From Desmonostoc muscorum FACHB-395 (GTDB lineage Bacteria; Cyanobacteriota; Cyanobacteriia; Cyanobacteriales; Nostocaceae), in contig NZ_JACJSF010000004.1 in NCBI RefSeq assembly GCF_014698035.1, positions 1 to 64,000 on the forward strand: a DNA stretch of 64,000 nucleotides. The letters are read 5' to 3'. The notes under the pieces are model-generated. The model did not search any database, was not told the DNA's origin, and was given only the letters and a program-made list of their open reading frames with translations. This document shows positions 1 through 8,207 of the stretch, piece by piece (the first letter of the stretch is position 1; each line of letters opens with the position of its first letter). The position numbers were made by a program, and so were the translations under genes.

Positions 1-104
1 TAATACTTGTTAGAAGAAAATCATAATCTCTTACTATTTTAATGTCCCTAAATTGAAAATAAAAATAACCCTTAATTATACCACAAAATATTTATGCAAG
101 AGTT

Positions 105-359
105 CTAGTAAGTCGGTAGGTTATAAAGGTTTCTGGTGGAGAACAGGTTATCAAATTCGATATTTGTAACCGGAACACGTTTCACAAAAACTTTGGATTC
201 ACCAAGGACGATGGTGTGATTCGTTCCCCAACCCGTACTCGACTCATTTGACTCACTATTGTCAAACAGAGAACGCAATTGTCTATTATCCAACTGAGCG
301 ATTTGTGAACTGAGCTTGAAGTACCTCTTCCTTCTAAGTTCTATATGCTTCTTAGGCAT
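105..359 (-). pseudogene. Truncated kinase-like N-terminal fragment
   Basis: An 84-residue reading frame beginning MPKKHIELRRKRYF. It contains GWGTNHTIVLGESKVFVKRV, which resembles the nucleotide-binding lobe of a protein-kinase-like fold, with VFVKR in the place of the usual VAIK lysine. It stops at LYNLPTY, before any catalytic loop, so the gene appears to have lost its C-terminal part. The start at 359 is preferred over the in-frame ATG at 416 because a purine-rich GGACGGGG stretch lies just before it. The kinase assignment is from memory of similar cyanobacterial proteins and is tentative; it could instead be an intact small protein of unknown role. Confidence 0.45.
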
Positions 360-444
360 TTTTCCCCGTCCAGCCACAGCATGAGAAACTGTCAGACTAT
401 TCTGATACCAATTCAATTAATGATTGCAAAACATCCTTGACTCA

Positions 445-464
445 AGACGCGATGAATCGCGTCT
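445..464. repeat. Short palindromic dispersed repeat
   Basis: AGACGCGATGAATCGCGTCT is an interrupted palindrome with 9-base arms. A decayed version (GAGACGCGATTAATCACGTC) lies just upstream of argJ near 1791-1810. Repeats of this type are common in Nostoc genomes. No function is visible. Confidence 0.6.
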
Positions 465-490
465 CTACAACGCAAACAATTGGGAGTAGT

Positions 491-1732
491 TTACGTAGTG
501 TATTCGGCGTTAATCTTCACGTAGTCATAACTCAAATCACAACCCCAGGCTTTACCCACACCATAACCATTGCCAACATTAACGGAGATTAACACCGTAT
601 CCTGTTGCAGATAAGCACCAACCGATGCTTTTTTCAAATAAGCACTTGCTGCTGCACGGTCAAATTGTAGAGGTTGTCCATTTTCTAACATTAAGAAATT
701 TCCTAGCTTAATTTGCAGATTTTCTTGCTCAAATGGCACACCTGCACGTCCGGCGGCGGCGGCGATGCGTCCCCAATTTGGATCGCGTCCAAAGATTGCA
801 GATTTAACTAAGGATGAACCAGCGATGGTTTTGGCAATTTGACGGGCTGAGAGTTCATCATGAGCGCCAGTCACTTCCACTTCAATTAGACAGGTTGCAC
901 CTTCACCATCACGAGCGATCGCTTTGGCTAAATGCTGGCAAACTGCTGTTAACATCGCCTCTAATTTCTCTGCTTCTGCGCCCCATTCTATAATTGCTGG
1001 GGTGCGAGATTGACCATTTGCCAAGGCAATTAAGCTGTCGTTGGTGCTGGTATCGCCATCCACGGTAATGGAATTAAAGCTTCTATCAGCCGCCCTTGCT
1101 AACATTTGTTGCCACAGGGCTGGCGAAACCACAGCATCACAAGTAACAAATGCTAGCATGGTTGCCATGTTGGGGTGAATCATGCCGGAACCTTTAGCAA
1201 TACCGCCAATTCGTACCGGGCGATCGCCTACAGTTGTCTCTAGGGCAATAGATTTTGTTACCAAGTCTGTAGTGATAATCGCCCCAGCTGCGGCATCTGA
1301 ACCTGTTGCGGATAGTGCTGCTACTACTTTGGGAATTCCACTTCGCAAAGCATCCATCTTAATTCTTTGACCGATTACACCAGTGGAAGCCAATAAGACA
1401 GATTCAGACGAGATGTTTAGTGCTTGGGCTATTGCCAGAGAAGACTCTAGGGTGTCAAGGTAGCCTTGATTACCTGTAGCGGCATTTGCTTGTCCAGCGT
1501 TGCAAAGGATGGCACGAGCGCTAGGTTTGGCTTGCAAGCGTTGGCGACAATATTCGACACAGGCAGCTTTAACTTGACTGGTGGTGAATACACCAGCTGC
1601 GATCGCTTCCACCTCTGAGAATATCAAAGCTAAATCTGGCAACCCCGAAGGTTTCAATCCTGCGGTTATTCCCGCCGCCTGATACCCCCTTGGTGCTGTG
1701 ATGCCACCTGTGATTTTTTGCCAATCTGCCAT
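491..1732 (-). CDS. argJ: Glutamate N-acetyltransferase / amino-acid acetyltransferase (ArgJ)
   Basis: Bifunctional ornithine acetyltransferase of arginine synthesis, cytoplasmic. It transfers the acetyl group from N-acetylornithine to glutamate and can also acetylate glutamate from acetyl-CoA. The 413-residue length fits the family. The self-cleavage motif HPNMATMLAF is present, with Thr191 as the expected nucleophile and new N-terminus of the beta chain; KGSGMIHPNM and DGDTSTND are further family blocks. The frame is open upstream to 1861, but the ATG at 1732 (MADWQKITGG) is chosen because AAGGAAGA precedes it and homologous proteins begin near here; the upstream extension runs through a dispersed repeat. 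It stands alone, transcribed away from the structured repeats at 1957-2173. Confidence 0.96.
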   Translation of the reverse strand: MADWQKITGGITAPRGYQAAGITAGLKPSGLPDLALIFSEVEAIAAGVFTTSQVKAACVEYCRQRLQAKPSARAILCNAGQANAATGNQGYLDTLESSLAIAQALNISSESVLLASTGVIGQRIKMDALRSGIPKVVAALSATGSDAAAGAIITTDLVTKSIALETTVGDRPVRIGGIAKGSGMIHPNMATMLAFVTCDAVVSPALWQQMLARAADRSFNSITVDGDTSTNDSLIALANGQSRTPAIIEWGAEAEKLEAMLTAVCQHLAKAIARDGEGATCLIEVEVTGAHDELSARQIAKTIAGSSLVKSAIFGRDPNWGRIAAAAGRAGVPFEQENLQIKLGNFLMLENGQPLQFDRAAASAYLKKASVGAYLQQDTVLISVNVGNGYGVGKAWGCDLSYDYVKINAEYTT

Positions 1733-1956
1733 TTTCTTCCTTACAACTATCAGGTTGGATAGGTCAATTTGTGCTTTAAAAAAGTGCGAAGAGACGCGAT
1801 TAATCACGTCTTTACAAGAGTTATGAGTTTCCCCCCAGTTCCCTTGCTCCCCAATTCCCAATGACTATTATGAGTTTATTTGCTGATGGCAATAATAATG
1901 CACTAGTTGGCGATTAGCATAATTGTTTTACCTTTCTTATGACGAAAGACAAATAC

Positions 1957-2022
1957 GAAAAAAGAGAGCAACTTCGGTCGCTCTCCAAATCATTACGGTG
2001 CATCTTTTACTCACAGTATATA
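1957..2022. repeat. Structured repeat copy A (candidate small RNA)
   Basis: About 66 bases that match a second copy 151 bases downstream. It folds as GAGAGC (1964-1969) against GCTCTC (1980-1985), with an inner AC/GT pair closing a TTCG tetraloop. A shared tail around GGTGCATCT follows. The stem is kept in both copies although the loop differs, which suggests a structured RNA or DNA element. Strand is not known. Confidence 0.5.
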
Positions 2023-2107
2023 TTTGATTATCTAAGAGTTAATACTTATTGATTAAGATTTCTTCTAAAATTTTAATGAAGCTGCTCCGTAAATACCACA
2101 GACTAGA

Positions 2108-2173
2108 TAAAAAAGAGAGCTACTTAGGCAGCTCTCCAGATCATCAGGGTGCATCTACTTACCACACTATATC
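2108..2173. repeat. Structured repeat copy B (candidate small RNA)
   Basis: Second copy of the element at 1957-2022. The stem is GAGAGCT (2115-2121) with AGCTCTC (2130-2136), a 7-bp hairpin with an 8-base loop, followed by the shared GGGTGCATCTA tail. A tandem arrangement of such units recalls the NsiR1-type repeated small RNAs of Anabaena, but identity is not shown here. Confidence 0.5.
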
Positions 2174-2316
2174 ATTTTAGGTATGCGGGTAGTCACCAGC
2201 TTTTATATGAAGATTTTATGAAGAAACACCGAGAAAATACTTACTTACTTTATGTATGGGAAATTGGAAACAGACAAGGCAGAAGCTTATTCAATAATTT
2301 CTCCTTCTCCCTCTCC

Positions 2317-2449
2317 CAATATGGTTCGGTTAAGATCCCCCCGCCTGCGGCGACCCCCTTAAAAAGGGGGTAAAAGAGGGTTAAAAGCCGCCCTTTTAAG
2401 GGGGTTGGGGGGATCTTCAAAAGATTAAAACGTTAACCGAAGCGTATTG
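2317..2449. mobile_element. MITE, CAATAC...TTAA-ended family, copy 1
   Basis: A 133-bp element with 17-bp terminal inverted repeats: CAATATGGTTCGGTTAA at the left and, read inward from the right, CAATACGCTTCGGTTAA. The interior is a second inverted repeat (AAGATCCCCCC against GGGGGGATCTT, 2332-2417). The flanks TCCCTCTCC and TCCCTACTCC look like a decayed 10-bp target duplication. No coding capacity. It belongs with the elements at 5410, 7852 and 32894. Confidence 0.65.
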
Positions 2450-2489
2450 TCCCTACTCCCTCAGCCTTCAAACCTGCTTTGACAGACTA

Positions 2490-3965
2490 CTAAGCATTCA
2501 GTTTCTTTTCTACCAATTCGTTAGTCAGCTTAGGATCGGCACGTTTGGCTGTTTTTTTGAGAACTTGTCCAACAAAGAAGCCTTTAAGGTTGGTGTTACC
2601 GTTGCGATACTTTTCTAGTTCTTTGGGATTGGCGGCTATGACTTCATCAACGATAGGTTCTAGTACACTAGGATCAGTGATTAACTCTTGACCTGCAAAA
2701 GCTTTTTCAGGAGAAATCCCACTGAGCAAATCTGGTAACTTTTCTTTAGCTTGAGCATTGCTAATTTTGCCCGTTTCAATGCGAGTAATAATTTCAGCTA
2801 AATTGGTAGGAGTCAGCCCGATTTGAGTAATACTGAGTTTTTGCTTATTAAGGTAGGCGGCGATATCTTGAGTAATCCAGTTTGCAGCAGCTTTGGGATT
2901 TGCTCCAGATGCGATCGCAGTTTCAAAATATTCCGCTACTGGACGATCTTCTGTCAACACTCGCGCATCGTAAGCCGAAAGTCCCAACTCACTTTCATAA
3001 TGATGGCGTTTTTGGGCTGGTAATTCTGGTAATTCGCTGCGCCACTTGTCTAATTCTGAATCCGTCACCTCAATTGGTGCTAAATCGGGTTCGGGGAAGT
3101 AGCGATAATCGCTAGAACCTTCCTTCACGCGCATACTACTTGTACGTTGAGCGCCTTCTTCCCACAGGCGAGTCTCTTGGATGATGCGATCGCCTGCTTC
3201 GATAGCGGCGATTTGGCGCTCAATTTCGTAGTCAATCGCTCGTTGGATGGCGCTGAACGAGTTCATGTTTTTAATTTCTACCTTGGTGCCAAATTCCTCT
3301 CGTCCCACTGGACGCACAGATATGTTGACATCGCAGCGCAGAGATCCTTCTTGCATATTGCCATCACTCACGCCGAGATAGCGCACAATCCGGCGCAACT
3401 CTTCAGCATATTCAGCAGCTTCTAATCCAGAACGCAAATCAGGTTCCGAGACAATTTCAACTAATGGAATACCTGCGCGATTGTAGTCTACCAGAGAATA
3501 GGAAGAACCGGAAAGGCGATCGCTGCCGGCGTGTACCAATTTTCCTGCATCTTCTTCCATGTGCAGACGTGTGATACCAATGCGTTTGCGGCTGGGATTG
3601 CCCTCAGCATCTACCAATTCTATTTCTAACCAACCATGTTCTGCGATCGGTAGATCGTATTGAGAAATTTGGTAATTTTTGGGTAAGTCAGGATAAAAAT
3701 ACTGTTTCCGGTCAAACTTACTATATCTAGCAATTTGACAATTCAGTGCCAAACCAGTTTTGACAGCATATTCTAATACTTTTTCATTGAGTACAGGTAA
3801 GACCCCAGGTAAACCCATACAAACCGGGTCAATGTTAGTATTTGGGTCAGCACCAAATGCCGTAGAGCTATTAGAGAAAATTTTGGTCTTAGTACTCAAC
3901 TGACAATGGGTTTCTAGACCAATAATCGCTTCATACTCAGTTTTTACAGTTGTAGCAGTCGTCAT
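2490..3965 (-). CDS. gatB: Asp-tRNA(Asn)/Glu-tRNA(Gln) amidotransferase subunit B (GatB)
   Basis: Subunit B of the GatCAB amidotransferase, which makes Gln-tRNA(Gln) and, where needed, Asn-tRNA(Asn) by amidating the mischarged Glu- or Asp-tRNA in the cytoplasm. The 491-residue protein opens with YEAIIGLETHCQLSTKTKIF and carries the family blocks DFNRAG-like VDYNRAGIPLVEIVSEPD and KVEIKNMNSFSAIQRAI. The C-terminal half (about 330-491) is the GatB/YqeY tRNA-binding region. Length is normal and the frame intact. The ATG start is followed by a short variable leader (MTTATTVKT). Neighbouring genes are unrelated. Confidence 0.97.
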   Translation of the reverse strand: MTTATTVKTEYEAIIGLETHCQLSTKTKIFSNSSTAFGADPNTNIDPVCMGLPGVLPVLNEKVLEYAVKTGLALNCQIARYSKFDRKQYFYPDLPKNYQISQYDLPIAEHGWLEIELVDAEGNPSRKRIGITRLHMEEDAGKLVHAGSDRLSGSSYSLVDYNRAGIPLVEIVSEPDLRSGLEAAEYAEELRRIVRYLGVSDGNMQEGSLRCDVNISVRPVGREEFGTKVEIKNMNSFSAIQRAIDYEIERQIAAIEAGDRIIQETRLWEEGAQRTSSMRVKEGSSDYRYFPEPDLAPIEVTDSELDKWRSELPELPAQKRHHYESELGLSAYDARVLTEDRPVAEYFETAIASGANPKAAANWITQDIAAYLNKQKLSITQIGLTPTNLAEIITRIETGKISNAQAKEKLPDLLSGISPEKAFAGQELITDPSVLEPIVDEVIAANPKELEKYRNGNTNLKGFFVGQVLKKTAKRADPKLTNELVEKKLNA

Positions 3966-4095
3966 AATATCACTAATTTCGGCATAATCCTTGTAGTGGT
4001 ACTATTGTAGCGGCGTATTGAGCTGCGCTGAAGACGGTTATTTGGGTGAGTAATGCTTACCCTGATGAGCTTGAAAAGCAAGTTGTAAACCTAAG

Positions 4096-4182
4096 ATGAA
4101 GAAAATCTTGATTATTGGTTCTGGGGGTGATGGTAAATCTACCCTAGCCCGCGAACTGGGAACCATCTTAGAGGTTGTTTGA
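4096..4182 (+). pseudogene. P-loop kinase fragment cut off at a MITE
   Basis: A 28-residue frame, MKKILIIGSGGDGKSTLARE..., with a perfect Walker A motif GSGGDGKST. It looks like the N-terminus of an adenylate-kinase-like or DNA-topology-modulation (FlaR-type) kinase. The family-like part ends at LGTIL (4170), exactly where the MITE at 4171 begins, and the frame stops in the MITE's terminal repeat. No continuation of the kinase was found beyond 4334, so the rest has been deleted. Confidence 0.6.
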
Positions 4183-4334
4183 AAAGTATTTCGCTGTGAC
4201 TTTAGACACTTTATAGATCCCTCCTAACCCCCCTTAAAAAAGCAGGAACCGGAGTCAAAGTCCCCCTTTTTAAGGGGGATTTAGGGGGATCTAGAATGTT
4301 TTTCTACCAAAAAGAGGACTTTTCAAACATCCTC
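4171..4334. mobile_element. MITE with GAGGTTGTTTGAAAAGT ends, copy 1
   Basis: A 164-bp non-coding element bounded by GAGGTTGTTTGAAAAGT and, at the right, ACTTTTCAAACATCCTC (one mismatch in the inverted pair). The interior has a nested inverted repeat, GATCCCTCCTAACCCCC against GGGGGATTTAGGGGGATC. A second copy occurs at 14571-14826. No clear target duplication is seen. Confidence 0.7.
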
Positions 4335-4826
4335 AGAGAAGTATCTTGTACTAAGCTGTTACGCAAATAAGATTGCACATCAACTGGTGAGGTTGTCCTT
4401 TGTCAATTGTCCTTTGTCCTTGGTAAACACTTTTGACAAATGACTAATGACGGTCTACACGGAAAATATTGCAATATGTAGGCGCGTTAGCTTAACTGAT
4501 GATCTCAAATTAGCAAATTATCTTCAGAGTATAGAAATTGACGTGATTAACTTTAACAATATTCGGATCTTTAACTGGTAGTAAAACATAAAAGTTAACC
4601 ACATATCTATCCCCCCAAACTATAGTAGTTCGCTCAATGGGGGAAATATGCATACGACTGGCTCCCCTTAAAAAGCTAGCTCTAATTCCCTCTTTTTCAA
4701 TAAGGGTTAGGAAGGATAAAGACTTTACAAGGAGCAATGGAATTAATTAAATAATTATTAAAAATATATGCACTCATTAATTAATATCTGAAACTATTTA
4801 ATAATAAATCAAACTATTAAATAAAC

Positions 4827-4853
4827 TTAGCACTCAAGGCTTGCTAGTGCTAA
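4827..4853. promoter_or_regulatory. CIRCE-like operator, copy 1
   Basis: TTAGCACTC, then nine bases, then TAGTGCTAA. The CIRCE operator bound by the heat-shock repressor HrcA is TTAGCACTC-N9-GAGTGCTAA, so 17 of 18 conserved positions match and the spacing is exact. It is the first of two tandem copies 55 bases apart. Confidence 0.6.
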
Positions 4854-4881
4854 TTTCCAACTGAACTTTAATACCTATGAT

Positions 4882-4908
4882 TTAGCACTCAAGGCTAGCT
4901 AGTGCTAA
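4882..4908. promoter_or_regulatory. CIRCE-like operator, copy 2
   Basis: TTAGCACTC-N9-TAGTGCTAA with the same single deviation (T for G) as copy 1. The surrounding 55-base unit is duplicated (about 4826-4880 and 4881-4935, each ending CCTATGA). Its location 135 bases ahead of the gene at 5043 makes that gene the likely target. Confidence 0.6.
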
Positions 4909-4963
4909 TTTTTTATTTAATTTTAACACCTATGACATAAACCAAAAGTCTACTTTTTATAGA

Positions 4964-4992
4964 TGCTTAAGTTAAGTTAAAAGTATTATAAT
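4964..4992 (+). promoter_or_regulatory. Possible promoter for the gene at 5043
   Basis: A consensus -10 TATAAT lies at 4987-4992. The -35 region (TGCTTA, 4964-4969, 17 bases upstream) is weak. It would give a leader of about 45 bases. It lies downstream of both CIRCE-like sites, so a second promoter further upstream is possible. Confidence 0.4.
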
Positions 4993-5042
4993 AGAGAAAA
5001 AGTAAAGCTTCCTGCAAGTAATTTATAACTCGGAGTACTAGC

Positions 5043-5390
5043 ATGAAATACACTTTTGATATTGTAGGAGTATCTCCACTTTTGCAGTTTTTTAATCACC
5101 AACAGCAAAATGAGCAAAAACCACCCCACCAAGGTGTGGAATATTTGGGGATGTATACGTGTACACTAGATACCTTTCTAGAATCGGTAGAATCTGTTCC
5201 AGCCAAGTGGGGTTGGAATCTAGATCAAGTGGTAGATACCGTGATTCAGTTTTGGTTGAACAACTCAGATAGTATTAGTTATTGGAAAGTACGCTTAAGT
5301 AATGCTGGTAAAGATAATTTACTAGTTGCAAGATTAGCGGATATAAACGCCTTACAAGCTGAATTTGAATCTCTACTAGATAAGAACTGA
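5043..5390 (+). CDS. Small protein of unknown function, possibly HrcA-controlled
   Basis: A 115-residue soluble-looking protein without signal peptide or membrane segment. The middle is acidic and aromatic (CTLDTFLESVESV, KWGWNLDQVV), and the C-terminus is predicted helical (ADINALQAEFESLLDKN). I do not recognise a family. The start follows CGGAG at a loose 8-base spacing. The gene stands alone: two CIRCE-like operators and a TATAAT box lie upstream, and a MITE inserted just after its stop. If the operators are genuine it would be a heat-shock or proteostasis gene, which is inference from context only. Confidence 0.7.
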   Translation: MKYTFDIVGVSPLLQFFNHQQQNEQKPPHQGVEYLGMYTCTLDTFLESVESVPAKWGWNLDQVVDTVIQFWLNNSDSISYWKVRLSNAGKDNLLVARLADINALQAEFESLLDKN

Positions 5391-5409
5391 TAAATAGATA
5401 GTTAGAGAT

Positions 5410-5522
5410 CAATACAGTTCAGTTAAGCCTAAAACTCTTTGCCAAAGTCAATTTTTTTAACGAACCGCAAAGGACGCAAAGGGCACAAAGATAAGAAAGA
5501 AGTCCTTAACTGAACCGTATTG
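5410..5522. mobile_element. MITE, CAATAC...TTAA-ended family, copy 2, with exact target duplication
   Basis: A 113-bp element with 18-bp terminal inverted repeats, CAATACAGTTCAGTTAAG and CTTAACTGAACCGTATTG (one mismatch). It is flanked on both sides by the exact 10-bp direct repeat AGTTAGAGAT (5400-5409 and 5523-5532), which is the signature of transposition. The interior carries the common CGAACCGCAAAGGACGCAAAG motif; a relative without these ends lies at 57735. Confidence 0.8.
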
Positions 5523-5679
5523 AGTTAGAGATAGGACTCATATTTGATTTTTGAAAAACTTAGTACAACTCAAAAATCCTTCTTGCCTCTTGACTCTCAA
5601 CCCAAGTAAGTATGGCTGCACTAACAAAAATCAAAGCGGATTTCTATGGGAGGAGGGATTGCTGCGCCTCCAAGCAAAA

Positions 5680-6690
5680 TCAATGCTTTTCTCTGTTATT
5701 TTCGTTTTCAAGTATTTTGAGAATTTTGAGATATAGATTTTCTACTCTTTTGGTCTGAACTTCACCAAATGATGCGTAGTGACTTAAGCTAGGAGCGCCA
5801 TTTACTTCAAGGATTGTATAATCTACTATTGGTGAGGTTATATCACTAGCAAGAATGTCCACACCTGCTAATCTCAGTTGCATATCTTTTGTAATACTTA
5901 CTGCGAGTTTTTGAAAATCAGGATGAATGCTTTCTGTAAAGTCTACTGCCTCGCCTCCAGTCGATAAATTTGCGTTGTCTAAAAGATATACAATATTATT
6001 TTTAGGTATCACACTACTAAAATTTAGCTTCCGTCTTCGCAAGTTTTTTTTAATTCTGTAATCTTCAAAATCTATAATTTCTTTTCTACCATTTTTGATA
6101 AAACTTTTCTGCTTCTGTTGCATAAGTTCTAAAACATTAGACTGACCATCTCCGGTTATAAATAGGGGAATTCTTTGATATGCCGAAACTACTTCATCAT
6201 CAAGTACTACAATTCTATAATCATTGCCACTATAAAATCGTTCAACAATAAAGCCTGAGACTTTTTGCAAGATTTTCTTGGCTATTTGATAGTATTCTTG
6301 CTTATTATAAACCTTGGTAACAAATATTCCTTGACTGAGATTAATTGGCTTGACAATTACAGGAAATCCCAACTCCTTAGCATAATAGAATCCTTGATCT
6401 ATATTTCTGATATTAGCTATCTCTTCGCATAATTCTTCACTAAAAAATGTTTTTCCTTCGGTAACTTTGTAGCAAAAATTATTCAAAAAAAAGCTGGAAA
6501 CACTTTTATCTTTTGCTATTGCTGTTGAACCCGAAGAATTAATACTAAATCTGGTATTCCTAAAAAAAGTTTTATTCCCATTTTTAAAGGTAATCAGTCC
6601 CACAAAGGTACATTCTGGATCTACTAAAACTACTGCTCCTATTTCCTCTGCTACTTTTTGAATGATTGATGTTACAAATGGTGTTTCCAT
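5680..6690 (-). CDS. Stand-alone ATP-grasp ligase, cyanophycin-synthetase/glutathione-synthetase-like
   Basis: A 336-residue protein with an ATP-grasp fold: an N-terminal pre-ATP-grasp region (1-80), FPVIVKP with the nucleotide-binding lysine near residue 114, an acidic strand VERFYSGNDYRIVVLD (149-164), and the Mg-binding block ILEVNGAPSLSHYA near residue 300. Such enzymes join a carboxylate to an amine or thiol through an acyl phosphate. The sequence resembles the central ATP-grasp domain of cyanophycin synthetase, but the Mur-ligase half is missing and the length suits a free amino-acid or peptide ligase. No precursor peptide or partner gene is adjacent, so the substrate is not known. No Shine-Dalgarno sequence is evident before the ATG. 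Confidence 0.75.
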   Translation of the reverse strand: METPFVTSIIQKVAEEIGAVVLVDPECTFVGLITFKNGNKTFFRNTRFSINSSGSTAIAKDKSVSSFFLNNFCYKVTEGKTFFSEELCEEIANIRNIDQGFYYAKELGFPVIVKPINLSQGIFVTKVYNKQEYYQIAKKILQKVSGFIVERFYSGNDYRIVVLDDEVVSAYQRIPLFITGDGQSNVLELMQQKQKSFIKNGRKEIIDFEDYRIKKNLRRRKLNFSSVIPKNNIVYLLDNANLSTGGEAVDFTESIHPDFQKLAVSITKDMQLRLAGVDILASDITSPIVDYTILEVNGAPSLSHYASFGEVQTKRVENLYLKILKILENENNREKH

Positions 6691-6953
6691 TATGATAACT
6701 ATAATTTTATCGGGGGAACTTAATATTAATTCTTAAATGAGTTTTTGATAGTCTCTTTTAAGACATTAGCGTTAAGTTTACCACTGATACTGGTTTTCCT
6801 TCTGCGTATGCAAACAAATCATGAAAACTCAATATTTGGCAAACCTTCTGCTTGAAGATTTTTTGGTGCTGAAAACAGTTGCAAATTAAGGCTTTGAGAT
6901 TCATAGCTACCTGAAAATTACAACTTAGTTGGTCTAAAATTTAGCGCTAAGTG

Positions 6954-6982
6954 TTGACAACTTATTAATAATCGAATAACAA
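6954..6982 (+). promoter_or_regulatory. Putative sigma70-type promoter
   Basis: TTGACA (6954-6959), a 17-base spacer, then TAACAA (6977-6982). It lies about 90 bases ahead of the gene at 7074. The rest of the 6691-7073 gap is AT-rich, and I see no other feature in it. Confidence 0.5.
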
Positions 6983-7073
6983 GGTGGCAGCAGCATAAAA
7001 AAAAAGCGTTAGTGCATTCCTACTTAGAAACTAATTAACGCCCTTCATTAAACTTCATACGGATAACATCATT

Positions 7074-7310
7074 ATGCCAGAAAATACGGTTAACCAAGCT
7101 TCTAAATCAGACAATCAGCCTATTGCTTATAAAGAACGCCTCAATTCTTGGGCGATCGCTCGTCAGCTTCCTAATACCCAACGGGAAATTGTTGCTCGCT
7201 TCCGCAGTCGTTCTGATGCCGATGGCTATATGCGACACCTCCCCCAGGAAATACCAAATGCTTCATATATGGTTGTTTTTGATTGCCAACGCGAAGCATC
7301 TGTGATTTAA
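7074..7310 (+). CDS. Small protein of unknown function (78 residues)
   Basis: A short protein with a disordered N-terminus (MPENTVNQASKSDNQ) and a compact remainder: RQLPNTQREIVARFRSRSDADGY, then an ending rich in beta-type residues, ASYMVVFDCQ. It has the look of a small conserved cyanobacterial protein, with a promoter upstream and a strong hairpin downstream, but I do not recognise a family. The start is the only in-frame ATG at the beginning of the frame. No membrane segment. Confidence 0.65.
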   Translation: MPENTVNQASKSDNQPIAYKERLNSWAIARQLPNTQREIVARFRSRSDADGYMRHLPQEIPNASYMVVFDCQREASVI

Positions 7311-7450
7311 AGTACAAATTTCGGCAATAGACCTATTTTGAAAATAGGGAACAGAGAAAGAAATTTTCGTTCTAGATTGTGTTTGCGTAGGGGGTGCTTT
7401 GTCCTTACTCTGTTCATTAGTATCTTTTTACATTCTTGTGGTGAAAAAGG

Positions 7451-7486
7451 AAGGGTTAAGGGGAAAATCCAATCCCTTTAACCCTT
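7451..7486 (+). terminator. Strong hairpin, possible terminator
   Basis: AAGGGTTAAGGGG pairs with CCCTTTAACCCTT (13 bp with one G-T pair, 10-base loop). CTCTCTTTTTG follows about 15 bases later. It lies 140 bases after the stop at 7310. The pairing is convincing; use as a terminator is inference. Confidence 0.35.
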
Positions 7487-7576
7487 GCTCTTAATCTCTC
7501 TTTTTGTCCGCAAAAAAATTAAAAATGTGTAGTGTAGTCCGTCGAAAGCAAACAGCGCTCACTACAAACTAATTTC

Positions 7577-7716
7577 AATACAGCAGTTTTCCTTTGCATG
7601 AAGTACAAAGTTACTGGTTTAGAGGCAGGGGACAAGAGGCAGGAGGTATAAACTCTTTATAATATGATGCGTGAATTCTGCATTGTGTACCTCACTTACT
7701 GGCAATCCGCTGTATT
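7577..7716. repeat. Inverted-repeat element, AATACAGC-ended
   Basis: AATACAGCAG at the left and CCGCTGTATT at the right enclose a purine-rich GAGGCAGGGGACAAGAGGCAGG core. It resembles a MITE, but no target duplication is visible. Confidence 0.45.
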
Positions 7717-7851
7717 TATTACATTACTTAATTTCTTTTGATTATTCTCGCCTACTTACTTAATTAAAAGCAGAAGTTATTAAATTTTTTTACCATTATA
7801 TTAAACCTCATCTATGTTGAAACCTAGGTTTTTTAAAAGATATATTTATGT

Positions 7852-7963
7852 CAATACTGCTCGATTTTTGCATTTTTAACTCGGAATTGGGTTTGGGGAA
7901 AAGGTTAAAGGGTAAAGGTTAAAGGTTTTTTCTTTTCCTTTTCCCCTTAACCGACAAGTATTG
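7852..7963. mobile_element. MITE, CAATAC...TTAA-ended family, copy 3, with exact target duplication
   Basis: A 112-bp element starting CAATACTGCTCG and ending TTAACCGACAAGTATTG. The exact 10-bp direct repeat ATATTTATGT flanks it (7842-7851 and 7964-7973). The interior is rich in GGTTAAAGG and CTTTTCC runs. The right end matches the family well; the left end has decayed. Confidence 0.7.
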
Positions 7964-7970
7964 ATATTTA

Positions 7971-8052
7971 TGTAGGTTGGATGGAGTGAAACGCAACCCA
8001 AGATTACCATCTTATTTATGTTGGGTTACGCGATCGCTGCACCCAACCTACA
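7971..8052. repeat. Inverted-repeat element, TGTAGGTTGG-ended
   Basis: TGTAGGTTGG at the left and CCAACCTACA at the right, with GCAACCCAA and TTGGGTTACGC inside. It is a widespread Nostoc-type repeat and abuts the MITE at 7852-7963. Together these repeats fill most of the 7311-8207 gap. Confidence 0.6.
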
Positions 8053-8207
8053 AAACTACAAAACTACACTTGGTCTTTCCTGTCAATGCCTAACTCATAA
8101 TTACTTAAAAAAATCCGTAATTGCCCCCTTGCTATTGATATTTTAAATTACTTAAAAGTAAAGGTTAGTGTAATAAGCCCTGAAAGAAAGTGCTTGAGGG
8201 TTAATAA

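Noticed and set aside
2149-2373. Plus-strand frame of 74 residues
   Set aside because: It begins in a structured repeat copy and ends inside a MITE; composition is repeat-driven and there is no ribosome site.
4510-4737. Minus-strand frame of 75 residues
   Set aside because: Overlaps CCCCTTAAAAAG repeat sequence, has no ribosome site, and its predicted protein lacks any recognisable pattern.
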